Below, piece by piece: positions 24,762-30,845 of a stretch of DNA of 41,913 nucleotides. Position numbers and translations under genes: made by a program. Source of the DNA: a virus; IMG/VR virus record IMGVR_UViG_3300023099_000012, positions 1 to 41,913 of that record, one strand, 5' to 3'. Position 1 is the stretch's first letter; each line of letters begins with the position of its first letter. The notes under the pieces were generated by a model. The model was not told the origin of the DNA and did not search any database. It worked only from the letters and a program-made list of their open reading frames with translations.

Positions 24762-25136
24762 ATGAGAGAAATTAAATTTAGGGCAAAGAATACAATTAAC
24801 GGAAATTGGGTTTACGGATATTATTTTGTTGAAGAAGGAATTCACAAAATACATTCAGGACACACAATATATCCTATACACCCTAAAACAGTTGGAGAGT
24901 TTACGGGATTGAAAGACAAAAATGAAGTAGAAATTTACGAGAATGATATTTTAAAAAGTAAGGTGGAAATGAAAGGTGGTGTATCTGATAAAAGAATAAT
25001 AACATTTGGTGATGCTGGTTTCGATATGTTTCCTGTAGGAGGTTCTGAGGAAGATAAAATATACCTTAAAAACTACTATAATCATTCTCTTACTGTTATC
25101 GGAAACATTCACGAAAACCCCGAATTATTATGCTAA
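24762..25136 (+). CDS. YopX family protein
   Basis: Start at ATG 24762 (MREIKFRAKN). The upstream open frame covers the preceding gene and is rejected. MREIKFRA.....WVYGYYF, VGEFTGLKDKNEVEIYENDIL and VIGNIHENPELL are the hallmarks of the YopX family of phage proteins, 124 residues being a usual length. Its molecular role is unknown. It overlaps the next gene by 7 bases. Confidence 0.9.
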   Translation: MREIKFRAKNTINGNWVYGYYFVEEGIHKIHSGHTIYPIHPKTVGEFTGLKDKNEVEIYENDILKSKVEMKGGVSDKRIITFGDAGFDMFPVGGSEEDKIYLKNYYNHSLTVIGNIHENPELLC

Positions 25137-25240
25137 ACAAGGAACTTGACAAGCTAGCGGAATCTACAATGAAACGCTTGGGAATCGCAATAGCGGTTAT
25201 TGGAATATTAATCTTAACTTATGTGTTTTATGGAAAATAA
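25130..25240 (+). CDS. Small single-pass membrane protein, 36 aa
   Basis: MLNKELDKLAESTMKRLGIA then hydrophobic IAVIGILILTYVFYG: one membrane segment at the C-terminus. It overlaps YopX by 7 bases and the next gene by 11. Function unknown. Confidence 0.6.
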   Translation: MLNKELDKLAESTMKRLGIAIAVIGILILTYVFYGK

Positions 25241-25397
25241 TGAGAAATTAAAAAAAGCAATTAAAAGAATAGAAGAAATGAATAAAAGGTCTTTTGAATT
25301 ATCTAAGAATTATCCAGATAAAACTAAAAGAAAAATGTTTTTGCATTATTGTTCTGCTTATACATCAGCTATAATGGAATTGGAAGATATGTTATAA
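25230..25397 (+). CDS. Hypothetical protein, 55 aa
   Basis: ATG 25230. A charged helical protein (MENNEKLKKAIKRIEEMNKR) with an HYCSAYTSAIMELEDML end. Last gene of this operon, directly before a terminator. Confidence 0.6.
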   Translation: MENNEKLKKAIKRIEEMNKRSFELSKNYPDKTKRKMFLHYCSAYTSAIMELEDML

Positions 25398-25407
25398 ATT
25401 TAAACAC

Positions 25408-25433
25408 AAACCATCCTAACCGATGGTTTTTTT
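25408..25433 (+). terminator. Rho-independent terminator
   Basis: Perfect stem AAACCATC / GATGGTTT with a 6-base loop, then a run of T. Ends the 23.5-25.4 kb operon. Confidence 0.9.
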
Positions 25434-25437
25434 ATTT

Positions 25438-25445
25438 TATATTTG
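25438..25445 (+). promoter_or_regulatory. Promoter of the lysis operon
   Basis: TATATTTG box directly after the terminator, 22 bases before the first ATG. There is no clear -33 element and no structured leader, unlike the pseudoknot-led units. Confidence 0.6.
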
Positions 25446-25467
25446 CATTTAACTTAAATCAATTATT

Positions 25468-25635
25468 ATGGCTGGTAAGATTGCAGAAATCAGATTGAAC
25501 GAAACACCCGATGCTTCAGATTACACATTACTAAATGACATTGCTGTCAAATTAGAAGATAATGATTATGAAGTTTTTATGGAAGTAGATGGTAAGCCGG
25601 ATTCAGGATTGCCAAGACCTAAAAGACCAGTATAA
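25468..25635 (+). CDS. Hypothetical protein, 55 aa
   Basis: Begins MAGKIAEIRLNETPDASDYT and has a Pro-rich basic tail (GLPRPKRPV). First gene of the lysis operon; its stop overlaps the next ATG (TAATG). No family recognised. Confidence 0.65.
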   Translation: MAGKIAEIRLNETPDASDYTLLNDIAVKLEDNDYEVFMEVDGKPDSGLPRPKRPV

Positions 25636-26057
25636 TGAAACAATTCGACAACATACCAAGAAAAGAGCTTATCATAGCCTTACTGCCTGTTTTTTATATT
25701 TTAGGATGGACGTTGTCGTTTCAGGAGTTATTTTATTACAGGGTTTCCGAAGTGTTATTTTCTTTGGAAGCCTTTTTTTTTGTTTTATACGTTTATCAGG
25801 ACGTTAAAAAATTCAGCATATATCCAAAAATATGCTATGCAACGATATTGTCTGCTTGCATCCTGGACGTATTTTCTGCATTCAGGATTTGCTCCATAAA
25901 ATTCAGCAACCCAAAGAAGACGGCTTACGACATTGATGTGATTCTTGCAAACGATTATACGAATTATATAACACAATATTCAAAGCCTTTTATAATATTT
26001 ACAGTCATAATTTTGGTTATCTTGGTTCTTAAATTTAAAAGACCTAAAGATGAATGA
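25635..26057 (+). CDS. Polytopic membrane protein, possible holin
   Basis: A 140-residue protein with about four hydrophobic segments: LIIALLPVFYILGWTLSF, VLFSLEAFFFVLYVYQ, YATILSACILDVFSAF and PFIIFTVIILVILVLKF, ending in a charged tail. The position in a cassette with spanin-like and endolysin genes suggests a holin or antiholin. The sequence gives no family match. Confidence 0.65.
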   Translation: MKQFDNIPRKELIIALLPVFYILGWTLSFQELFYYRVSEVLFSLEAFFFVLYVYQDVKKFSIYPKICYATILSACILDVFSAFRICSIKFSNPKKTAYDIDVILANDYTNYITQYSKPFIIFTVIILVILVLKFKRPKDE

Positions 26058-26232
26058 GATTTTATTTAGTTGGCAAAGCATTTTCTGGACAATCACAACT
26101 TTTGTATTTATTTTCTACGATGTGATTTTGAGTGTCAGGGCGATTAATTGGCTCAGGAAAAAATGCAAAAACACAAGGGACTGCTTAACTAAATTAAAAA
26201 AATGGATATCCTCAAGTACGCAAATGTATTAA
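26050..26232 (+). CDS. Small membrane protein, 60 aa
   Basis: One membrane segment near the N-terminus (IFWTITTFVFIFYDVILSV) and a basic cytoplasmic-type tail (RKKCKNTRDCLTKLKKW). It overlaps both neighbours. A role in lysis control (holin partner) is inferred from the cassette. Confidence 0.6.
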   Translation: MNEILFSWQSIFWTITTFVFIFYDVILSVRAINWLRKKCKNTRDCLTKLKKWISSSTQMY

Positions 26233-26570
26233 AAAGCACTTTAAGCGAATGGCTGAGGTTTGACAGATGGTGGAGTAGAAAAACAGAATTGGAAAAATCC
26301 AACTTAAGAAAAAACTTTTTTATATTTTCATTGGTCGGATTGCTGATTTATCAGTACGTAAATTATAGGGTAGAAAGCAAGATAGTTGCCAATGACTTTA
26401 AGAATGAAATGAGCAACTGCAACAAGGAATTGAACACGATTAAATCAGAAGAAACGGAGAGAATGAGAATACAGATATCTAAATATGAAATTAAGGATTC
26501 GGACAGAATAAATGCGGAACGACAAAGGGACAGCGCATTAATCGTTATCTCAATGATGAAAAATAAATAA
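26202..26570 (+). CDS. Spanin-like inner-membrane coiled-coil protein
   Basis: A 122-residue protein with a basic N-terminal region, one membrane segment (FFIFSLVGLLIYQYVNY, near residues 39-56) and then a long charged helix with Glu/Lys repeats to the end. This topology matches i-spanin (Rz)-type proteins that span the periplasm. It lies 3 bases upstream of a small exported protein and close to the endolysin. Confidence 0.6.
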   Translation: MDILKYANVLKSTLSEWLRFDRWWSRKTELEKSNLRKNFFIFSLVGLLIYQYVNYRVESKIVANDFKNEMSNCNKELNTIKSEETERMRIQISKYEIKDSDRINAERQRDSALIVISMMKNK

Positions 26571-26572
26571 TT

Positions 26573-26764
26573 ATGAAAAACCTTAGCTGGATATTAGGAA
26601 CTATATTTTTGGGAAGCCTGGTCACGGGATCTACTCCTGACATAAAGATAATCGATGAAGTGAAAAAAGATAAAGTGATTGAAGCGGATTATCGATTGAC
26701 AAAAAACAAATTCAATGTCACTTTTGGAGTTAGCAAAGACACTATAAAAAATAAAAACAGATAA
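26573..26764 (+). CDS. Small exported protein, 63 aa
   Basis: The N-terminus MKNLSWILGTIFLGSLVTGS is a signal peptide or anchor; there is no lipobox Cys. The mature part is a short basic domain. As partner of the upstream coiled-coil protein it could be an o-spanin analogue, but the missing lipid anchor argues against a classical one. Confidence 0.55.
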   Translation: MKNLSWILGTIFLGSLVTGSTPDIKIIDEVKKDKVIEADYRLTKNKFNVTFGVSKDTIKNKNR

Positions 26765-26766
26765 TT

Positions 26767-27210
26767 ATGGGAAAGTTTTCGCAAAGAAGTTTAGACACTT
26801 TGAAAGGTGTTCATCCTAATATGGTAAAATTAATGACTGAAGCAATAAAAGACACGCCAATTGACTTTACTGTTGTTCAAGGAGTAAGAACCACAGAATA
26901 TCAAAAGGAACTTTACAGTTATGGAAGAACAAAGGTAAATCCAAATACTGGAAAAATGACAAGGGTTACTAAAGCTGATGGAGTAAATACAAAATCAAAT
27001 CATCAATTAAAATCAGATGGATACGGACACGCTGTTGACATATTTCCTTTTTACAATGGCAAAGTTCAGACACAAGGAAATGAACCTGTTGAAAAGCTTA
27101 AAATACTTCAAGTTCATATAAAAGCGGTTGCAAAATGCTTAGGAATTCAGATAACTTGGGGAGGGGATTTTAAAAGCCTTTTTGACCCGGCACATTTCGA
27201 ATTAAAATAA
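26767..27210 (+). CDS. Endolysin, M15 family peptidase
   Basis: A 147-residue protein with the M15 zinc-peptidase pattern: QGVRTTEYQKELYSYGRT, then SNHQLKSDGYGHAVDIFP with metal ligands H79 and D91, and DPAHFELK with the third ligand H143. This is the layout of phage L-alanyl-D-glutamate or D-Ala-D-Ala peptidases. It would cleave the peptide stems of the host wall. No signal peptide, so release depends on a holin. Last gene of the lysis operon, followed by a terminator. Confidence 0.92.
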   Translation: MGKFSQRSLDTLKGVHPNMVKLMTEAIKDTPIDFTVVQGVRTTEYQKELYSYGRTKVNPNTGKMTRVTKADGVNTKSNHQLKSDGYGHAVDIFPFYNGKVQTQGNEPVEKLKILQVHIKAVAKCLGIQITWGGDFKSLFDPAHFELK

Positions 27211-27248
27211 CTATCTTTGACCAATCCAATATAATAAGTTTAGTTTTA

Positions 27249-27286
27249 AAACCGATTCCCTGTAAAAAGGAGAAATCGGTTTTTTT
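27249..27286 (+). terminator. Rho-independent terminator after endolysin
   Basis: Stem AAACCGATT / AATCGGTTT with a 16-base loop and a T run. Ends the lysis operon. Confidence 0.88.
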
Positions 27287-27302
27287 ATTTGGAATGTTTT
27301 TG

Positions 27303-27310
27303 TATATTCG
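27303..27310 (+). promoter_or_regulatory. Promoter of tRNA-like RNA
   Basis: TATATTCG, one base off the TAnnTTTG box, lies 5 bases before the 27316 end of the tRNA-like structure, which puts the expected start site at its first base. Confidence 0.5.
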
Positions 27311-27315
27311 CATAA

Positions 27316-27408
27316 GTTTATTTTGGCTGAGTGGTGATGGCGTCTGCATTCCGAAAGAGTTCGGCTCTTGTGCAGAAGGAGTTTAGGTTCAAATCCTAAT
27401 TTATAAAC
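27316..27408 (+). ncRNA. tRNA-like small RNA
   Basis: About 93 nt with tRNA features but no normal anticodon arm. Ends GTTTAT (27316-27321) and ATAAAC (27403-27408) pair. The D-arm reads GCT...GGC (27326-27341, with GAGTGGT). The T-arm is TTAGG-TTCAAAT-CCTAA (27383-27399). In place of a 17-nt anticodon arm is a long arm, TCTGCA (27343) / TGCAGA (27371), enclosing AAGAG / CTCTT. No CCA is encoded. It has its own promoter and terminator. It could be a decayed or unusual tRNA, or a tRNA mimic. Confidence 0.55.
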
Positions 27409-27417
27409 AAACAAAAG

Positions 27418-27448
27418 AAGCCTTGCATTGATTTGTCAAGGCTTTTTT
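27418..27448 (+). terminator. Rho-independent terminator after tRNA-like RNA
   Basis: Perfect stem AAGCCTTG / CAAGGCTT and six T. With the promoter at 27303 it defines a stand-alone unit of about 130 nt. Confidence 0.9.
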
Positions 27449-27471
27449 ATTACCTTTTTAATTAATATTTT

Positions 27472-28002
27472 ATGACTGCAAGAAGCTTACAAAAAGAATT
27501 AGATTATAAAGAATGGCGTAATTTTGAGGGAGTTATTAAAAGAGCGTTAAACTTTATAAACAACGGATTTAATTCTGGGAGAATAATCAAAACCTTAAAA
27601 ACTGTCAAAATAGGTTCTAAATCTGAAAGAAAAATAATAGATTATTATTTAGATTCCGAATCGGAAATATTAATACGTGAATTATGCTCTAATTTTAAAA
27701 TAAATAAATCATTTCATATTAGAAATGAAATAACAACATTATCACTTATTAAAAAATACTATGATAATAAAGGTGTTGATTTTGTTTTTCAGAAAAGATT
27801 TTCAGATTTTGTTTACGATGCTTTCATAGGAGAAAAAATATTATTTGAATATAATGAACCGCATCACTCAATATCAAGTAAACAAATCAAAATAGACAAA
27901 AATAAAAAAGAATTAGCTGTTAAATTGGGTTATAATTTAATAACGGTTACTTTAGAAATGGATATTATAGATTGTTTAATATTAATTAACAAAGAACTTT
28001 AA
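27472..28002 (+). CDS. DinD-like N-terminus fused to a nuclease-like domain
   Basis: Residues 1-75 (TARSLQKELDYKEWRNFEGV, then KTVKIGSKSERKIIDYYL) match the start of DinD/BRO-type proteins (SARDLxKxLxYxxWxNFxxV...GSGAERxIxDYxLS). Residues 100-165 instead show DFVYDAFIGEKILFEYNEPHH, then DKNKKELAVKLGYNLITVT, the layout of a PD-(D/E)XK or DUF559-like endonuclease: D, then E in a strand, then Lys-rich helix. The role might be antirepression, DNA-damage response or DNA cleavage. The fusion is an inference from sequence patterns. Confidence 0.65.
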   Translation: MTARSLQKELDYKEWRNFEGVIKRALNFINNGFNSGRIIKTLKTVKIGSKSERKIIDYYLDSESEILIRELCSNFKINKSFHIRNEITTLSLIKKYYDNKGVDFVFQKRFSDFVYDAFIGEKILFEYNEPHHSISSKQIKIDKNKKELAVKLGYNLITVTLEMDIIDCLILINKEL

Positions 28003-28005
28003 AAT

Positions 28006-28040
28006 GGTAATATTCAACCGTACGGAAATACCGAACGGTT
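28006..28040 (+). other. Hairpin / possible pseudoknot after DinD-like gene
   Basis: AACCGT (28016-28021) pairs with ACGGTT (28035-28040), with inner CGG/CCG. Alternatively GGTA (28006-28009) pairs with TACC (28029-28032), crossing the first stem. The second fold resembles the ACGGTAA/TACCGA pseudoknots at 23982, 30471 and 30569. Confidence 0.45.
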
Positions 28041-28121
28041 CATTATTTAAGAAAACACCAAAAAACTTAAATAAGAAGATTATAATTTAAGTATATTTTA
28101 TAAACTTTTAAACTTAAGATT

Positions 28122-28247
28122 ATGAATACAATAATTTTTTTATCAGGATGCTTACTTGGATTTCAATTTAAGGACTTTATAATTGCGGTTATTGAGGTGT
28201 CAAAGAAAATAATTACTAATGCTAAAAATAATATGAATGAAAAGTAA
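28122..28247 (+). CDS. Small membrane protein, 41 aa
   Basis: ATG 28122; MNTIIFLSGCLLGFQFKDFI, then a basic Asn/Lys tail. One membrane segment. It stands alone between two structured regions. Function unknown. Confidence 0.5.
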   Translation: MNTIIFLSGCLLGFQFKDFIIAVIEVSKKIITNAKNNMNEK

Positions 28248-28266
28248 CTTCTACCTGCAAGAAAAC

Positions 28267-28293
28267 ACGCCTTTTAACAGATCCGAAAGGCGT
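28267..28293. other. Hairpin without T run
   Basis: Perfect 8-bp stem ACGCCTTT / AAAGGCGT with an 11-base loop. No U tract follows on either strand, so it is not a standard terminator. It lies between a small gene and the promoter of leader copy C. Confidence 0.6.
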
Positions 28294-28329
28294 AAATTAA
28301 AGTTTAACAAAAATACCTTTAAAAATAAA

Positions 28330-28464
28330 TTTGGATTGACCCGTAATTTGTATTAGATTTGCTTTACGGAGTGGTAGCCGAAACAAAATTAATGAGAACT
28401 CTCAATGCTATGCGACTACCACCGCTGGTATTGGGAGTTTTTCGATTTAAACAATAACTTAGAT
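28330..28464 (+). promoter_or_regulatory. Promoter plus pseudoknotted leader RNA, copy C
   Basis: Promoter: TTTG 28330-28333, 20-base spacer, TAGATTTG 28354-28361. Leader: S1a GTGGTAG (28371-28377) with S1b CTACCAC (28416-28422); S2a AACTCTC (28397-28403) with S2b GGGAGTT (28433-28439, one U.G); S3a GCG (28412-28414) with S3b CGC (28423-28425). S3b directly abuts S1b, and S2b runs into five T. A 21-codon ORF (28392-28457) overlaps it and is probably incidental. Confidence 0.75.
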
Positions 28465-28602
28465 ATGGTAGATATTATTTTAAAAATTTTTATGGGTTTG
28501 TGTGTGCTTTTTTATTTTTATATGCTTTATCTTTTAAAAGATACTACAAGCAGAAGAGTACCTAATTTTAATAAAAAAATTAAAGATGGAATTAAAAAAT
28601 AA
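28465..28602 (+). CDS. Small membrane protein, 45 aa
   Basis: ATG 28465 lies at the end of leader C; the upstream open frame crosses the structured leader and is rejected. One membrane segment (ILKIFMGLCVLFYFYMLYLL), then a basic tail. It overlaps the next gene by 17 bases. Confidence 0.6.
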   Translation: MVDIILKIFMGLCVLFYFYMLYLLKDTTSRRVPNFNKKIKDGIKK

Positions 28603-28876
28603 AATTGATGCCGTTAACTTAAAGTTTGGGTACAAACTACTTGTGCTTATGTTGGATCATTTTGAGTACAAAGAAGAATATGAGATATGTCAGGAAATAA
28701 ACAATAAACTTGACAATATTGAAAAATATTTTGGCATTGAAATAGAAAGATTTATAGATAAAGGTTTTATTGAAGATTATGTTGCAGAATTTTGGAAGTT
28801 TGGTTTGTCAGGAGATACTGCGTTAAGTAATTTGCCTTTTTATATTAAAGAGTCTATTGAAATAATAAGCCAATGA
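28586..28876 (+). CDS. Hypothetical protein, 96 aa
   Basis: A soluble, mostly helical, acidic protein (MELKNKIDAVNLKFGYKLLV...). No family recognised. It overlaps the SLOG gene start by 4 bases. Confidence 0.65.
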   Translation: MELKNKIDAVNLKFGYKLLVLMLDHFEYKEEYEICQEINNKLDNIEKYFGIEIERFIDKGFIEDYVAEFWKFGLSGDTALSNLPFYIKESIEIISQ

Positions 28877-29250
28877 AAATAGCAATAGTAGGAAGTAGAA
28901 GGTTTGTAAATTATGCTATGTTTTCGTCAAAAGTAGATGAGATATTAAAAGATACAGACAAGAGTAACTTGATTATCGTTAGCGGTGGTGCTTTAGGAGT
29001 TGATTCAATGGCTAAAGATTATGCCAAATATAATAAGCTGGGTTATTTAGAATTTCTTCCTGATTATCAAAAATATGAAGGCAAAATAGCTCCTTTGAAA
29101 AGAAATGAATTGATAGCCAATGAATGCGATAAAATGATTGCATTCCAGCTTAATAATTCTAACGGAACTAATCACGTAGTGGCATTGGCTAAAAAACTTG
29201 GAAAAAAGGTTAAGCTAATAAAATTAACTACTAATACTTGGAACGAATGA
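28873..29250 (+). CDS. SLOG-domain (YspA/DUF2493-like) protein
   Basis: A 125-residue Rossmann-like protein: MKIAIVGSRRF, IIVSGGALGVDSMAKDYAKY, FLPDYQKYEGKIAPLKRNEL and SNGTNHVVALAKKLGKKV follow the YspA-type SLOG pattern (nucleotide-binding GSR and SGGA.GVD loops, K/RN element, GT loop). SLOG proteins bind nucleotides or nucleotide-derived signals and are linked to conflict and defence systems. The phage role is unknown. It overlaps neighbours by 4 bases each side. Confidence 0.85.
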   Translation: MKIAIVGSRRFVNYAMFSSKVDEILKDTDKSNLIIVSGGALGVDSMAKDYAKYNKLGYLEFLPDYQKYEGKIAPLKRNELIANECDKMIAFQLNNSNGTNHVVALAKKLGKKVKLIKLTTNTWNE

Positions 29251-29624
29251 AAAAGAAATTCACATTTTCAATAGACACTTCAAAACCTTATTTTTGGGTT
29301 TGGTTAGCGATGTCAATTTACATATTGTTTTTGACTTTCGGAAGTTCAGATTCAAAAGAAAATTCAAAACTAAAATCAGAAAACGAAATACTGCTTTCTA
29401 ACGAACGAAAATACGATCAGTCAATAATAGTATTGAAAGATTCAATAAATCGCCTTAAAACTAATAATACAGCCTTACAATCTAAACTATCAAACCAAAA
29501 AACAGAATACAAAACCATAACAATAGAAAAAGATGCTAAAAAGAACACTATTGACAGCTATGATTATGCTTCCGTACTTGATGCATTCGCAAAAAGATAC
29601 CACCAAGATAGAACTTCCAATTGA
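29247..29624 (+). CDS. Membrane-anchored coiled-coil protein (spanin-like)
   Basis: I chose ATG 29247 (overlapping the SLOG stop, ATGA) over an upstream TTG. The 125 residues have an N-terminal membrane segment (YFWVWLAMSIYILFLTFG), then a long heptad-rich polar helix (SKLKSENEILLSNERKYD...). This is i-spanin-like topology. The last 92 bases overlap the next gene in another frame, as Rz/Rz1-type genes often do. Confidence 0.65.
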   Translation: MKKKFTFSIDTSKPYFWVWLAMSIYILFLTFGSSDSKENSKLKSENEILLSNERKYDQSIIVLKDSINRLKTNNTALQSKLSNQKTEYKTITIEKDAKKNTIDSYDYASVLDAFAKRYHQDRTSN

Positions 29625-29934
29625 AACGGCAAGGCTTGTCTTGAAAGATTTGGTCGAAAAGGACTACCTCGAAAAGCAAGTCGTTAATTTGGAACTTCAG
29701 CTTAACACCCAATCCGAAATAATACAAAATAAGGAACTTGAAACCGAAAACCTCAACGGACAGATTGAAACCTACGAATCATTGGTAAAATCAAAGGATT
29801 TAAGGCTTTCAAACTCGGACAAGATTATAAGCAACCTTGAAGACGATTTGAGCCGTAAAAAGGCAGGAAATACGTTTTGGAAGATAACAACCGCATTGGC
29901 TTTGATTTTCGGTATTGTAGTTTCAGTTAAATAG
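29533..29934 (+). CDS. Exported coiled-coil protein with C-terminal membrane segment
   Basis: Starts inside the previous gene. MLKRTLLTAMIMLPYLMHSQ is a signal peptide; then KDTTKIELPIETARLVLKDL and a long coiled coil (LEKQVVNLELQLNTQSEI...). The C-terminus FWKITTALALIFGIVVSVK is a membrane segment. I recall this build from many Bacteroidota phages. Spanning the periplasm with a C-terminal anchor suggests a spanin-like role, though no lipobox is present. Confidence 0.7.
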   Translation: MLKRTLLTAMIMLPYLMHSQKDTTKIELPIETARLVLKDLVEKDYLEKQVVNLELQLNTQSEIIQNKELETENLNGQIETYESLVKSKDLRLSNSDKIISNLEDDLSRKKAGNTFWKITTALALIFGIVVSVK

Positions 29935-29974
29935 CTTAACTTTAGTCTTTCATAATATTTTTTTGGTTGAATTG

Positions 29975-30006
29975 AACCCATTCGAGAGAGTGGGGTTTTT
30001 ATTTTT
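29975..30006 (+). terminator. Rho-independent terminator
   Basis: Stem AACCCATTC / GAGTGGGGTT (one bulged G, one U.G) closed by a GAGA tetraloop, followed by T-rich sequence. Confidence 0.85.
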
Positions 30007-30028
30007 AAAACTTTAACATATTTATGTA

Positions 30029-30090
30029 TTGTACTATTCAAATATATTATATATTTGTACACAGATAACAAAACATTAAAACACAATATT
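30029..30090 (+). promoter_or_regulatory. Promoter and leader, second copy
   Basis: TTG 30029-30031, 18-base spacer, TATATTTG 30050-30057, then a 5' UTR nearly identical to that at 23532-23567, ending ACATTAAAACACAATATT before ATG 30091. Confidence 0.78.
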
Positions 30091-30468
30091 ATGGAATTTA
30101 AAATAAGAGTGTCTGAACTAAATGAGGAAACTTTAAATTCTTTACGAAACAAAAGTTTAAAAAAACTTAGAGATTCTATTAAGTTGAATATTCCTAAAGA
30201 AAAAATAAAATTATCCACAGAGTTCTTGAGTATTAATTTTGACAAAGAAATTATTGTATATAGTTTATACGAAAGAATGTTTTATAAATACTATAACGGC
30301 AATAATGCTATTTTTAACAATTGGAAATGGATTAGTTCTAGAGGATTGCCTAACAATGGTGTAAAGGAAAAAATAAGACAATTAGTTGATGAAGGTAAAA
30401 AAATAAAAACCGGTTACACTTGTACCAAAATAAAAGGATTGCACGATTATATTATATTTTACAAATAA
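30091..30468 (+). CDS. Hypothetical protein, 125 aa
   Basis: ATG 30091 ends the duplicated leader. It is a basic protein (MEFKIRVSELNEETLNSLRN...; later WKWISSRGLPNNGVKEKIRQ). No family recognised. Its operon position mirrors the gene at 23568, but the sequences are not alike. Confidence 0.65.
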   Translation: MEFKIRVSELNEETLNSLRNKSLKKLRDSIKLNIPKEKIKLSTEFLSINFDKEIIVYSLYERMFYKYYNGNNAIFNNWKWISSRGLPNNGVKEKIRQLVDEGKKIKTGYTCTKIKGLHDYIIFYK

Positions 30469-30470
30469 AA

Positions 30471-30512
30471 CGGTAAAGCCTCCTACCGATAACGGAGGCA
30501 AAAAACTCCGTT
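30471..30512 (+). promoter_or_regulatory. H-type pseudoknot, copy 2, with alternative hairpin
   Basis: CGGTA (30471-30475) pairs with TACCG (30484-30488), and GCCTCC (30478-30483) with GGAGGC (30494-30499), crossing. Alternatively AACGGAG (30491-30497) pairs with CTCCGTT (30506-30512), which would break the second stem. The two folds are mutually exclusive, as in a switch. Bases 30513-30568 hold no gene. Confidence 0.65.
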
Positions 30513-30568
30513 CGCTTCAGGCCTGGCTATTCGATGATTAAAAAAAATAAAAACATAAATGAGTAAAA

Positions 30569-30594
30569 CGGTAACTCCCCTACCGAAACGGGGC
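30569..30594 (+). promoter_or_regulatory. H-type pseudoknot, copy 3
   Basis: CGGTA (30569-30573) with TACCG (30581-30585); CCCC (30577-30580) with GGGG (30590-30593), crossing. It lies 15 bases before ATG 30610, the same arrangement as copy 1 before ATG 24025. Confidence 0.65.
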
Positions 30595-30609
30595 AAATAA
30601 TTAAAAACT

Positions 30610-30843
30610 ATGGCAGAACAAAAAACAACATTTCAGAACTGGATTGATTCTAAATACAAGACACAATCTAATTTCGCAAAAGAGGTAAAAGAATCTCAAG
30701 GTAACATCAGCAAGGAGTACAATTCCCCAAACGGATTGAGAAAAATAAGCAAGTATGCAAAAAGGCTCGGTATAGAATCAGTCGATTTGCAAGGCTGGGA
30801 ATACGGAATGTATATTGAATTGAAAAACGTAAAAATAGTATAG
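30610..30843 (+). CDS. Small HTH-like protein, 77 aa
   Basis: MAEQKTTFQNWIDSKYKTQS, then NFAKEVKESQGNISKEYNSP: the middle reads like a Cro/C1-type helix-turn-helix (QSNFAKEV...GNISKEYN). It is preceded by pseudoknot copy 3 and could be the phage's regulator of early genes. No dimerisation domain is visible at this length. Confidence 0.6.
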   Translation: MAEQKTTFQNWIDSKYKTQSNFAKEVKESQGNISKEYNSPNGLRKISKYAKRLGIESVDLQGWEYGMYIELKNVKIV

Positions 30844-30845
30844 TT

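Noticed and set aside
27316-27408. Ordinary tRNA gene
   Set aside because: No 5-bp/7-nt anticodon arm can be folded and no anticodon can be assigned, so it is reported as tRNA-like only.
28392-28457. 21-codon ORF inside leader C that could be a leader peptide
   Set aside because: It is not matched by a similar ORF at the other leaders, has no regulatory codon run, and is explained by chance within a structured RNA.
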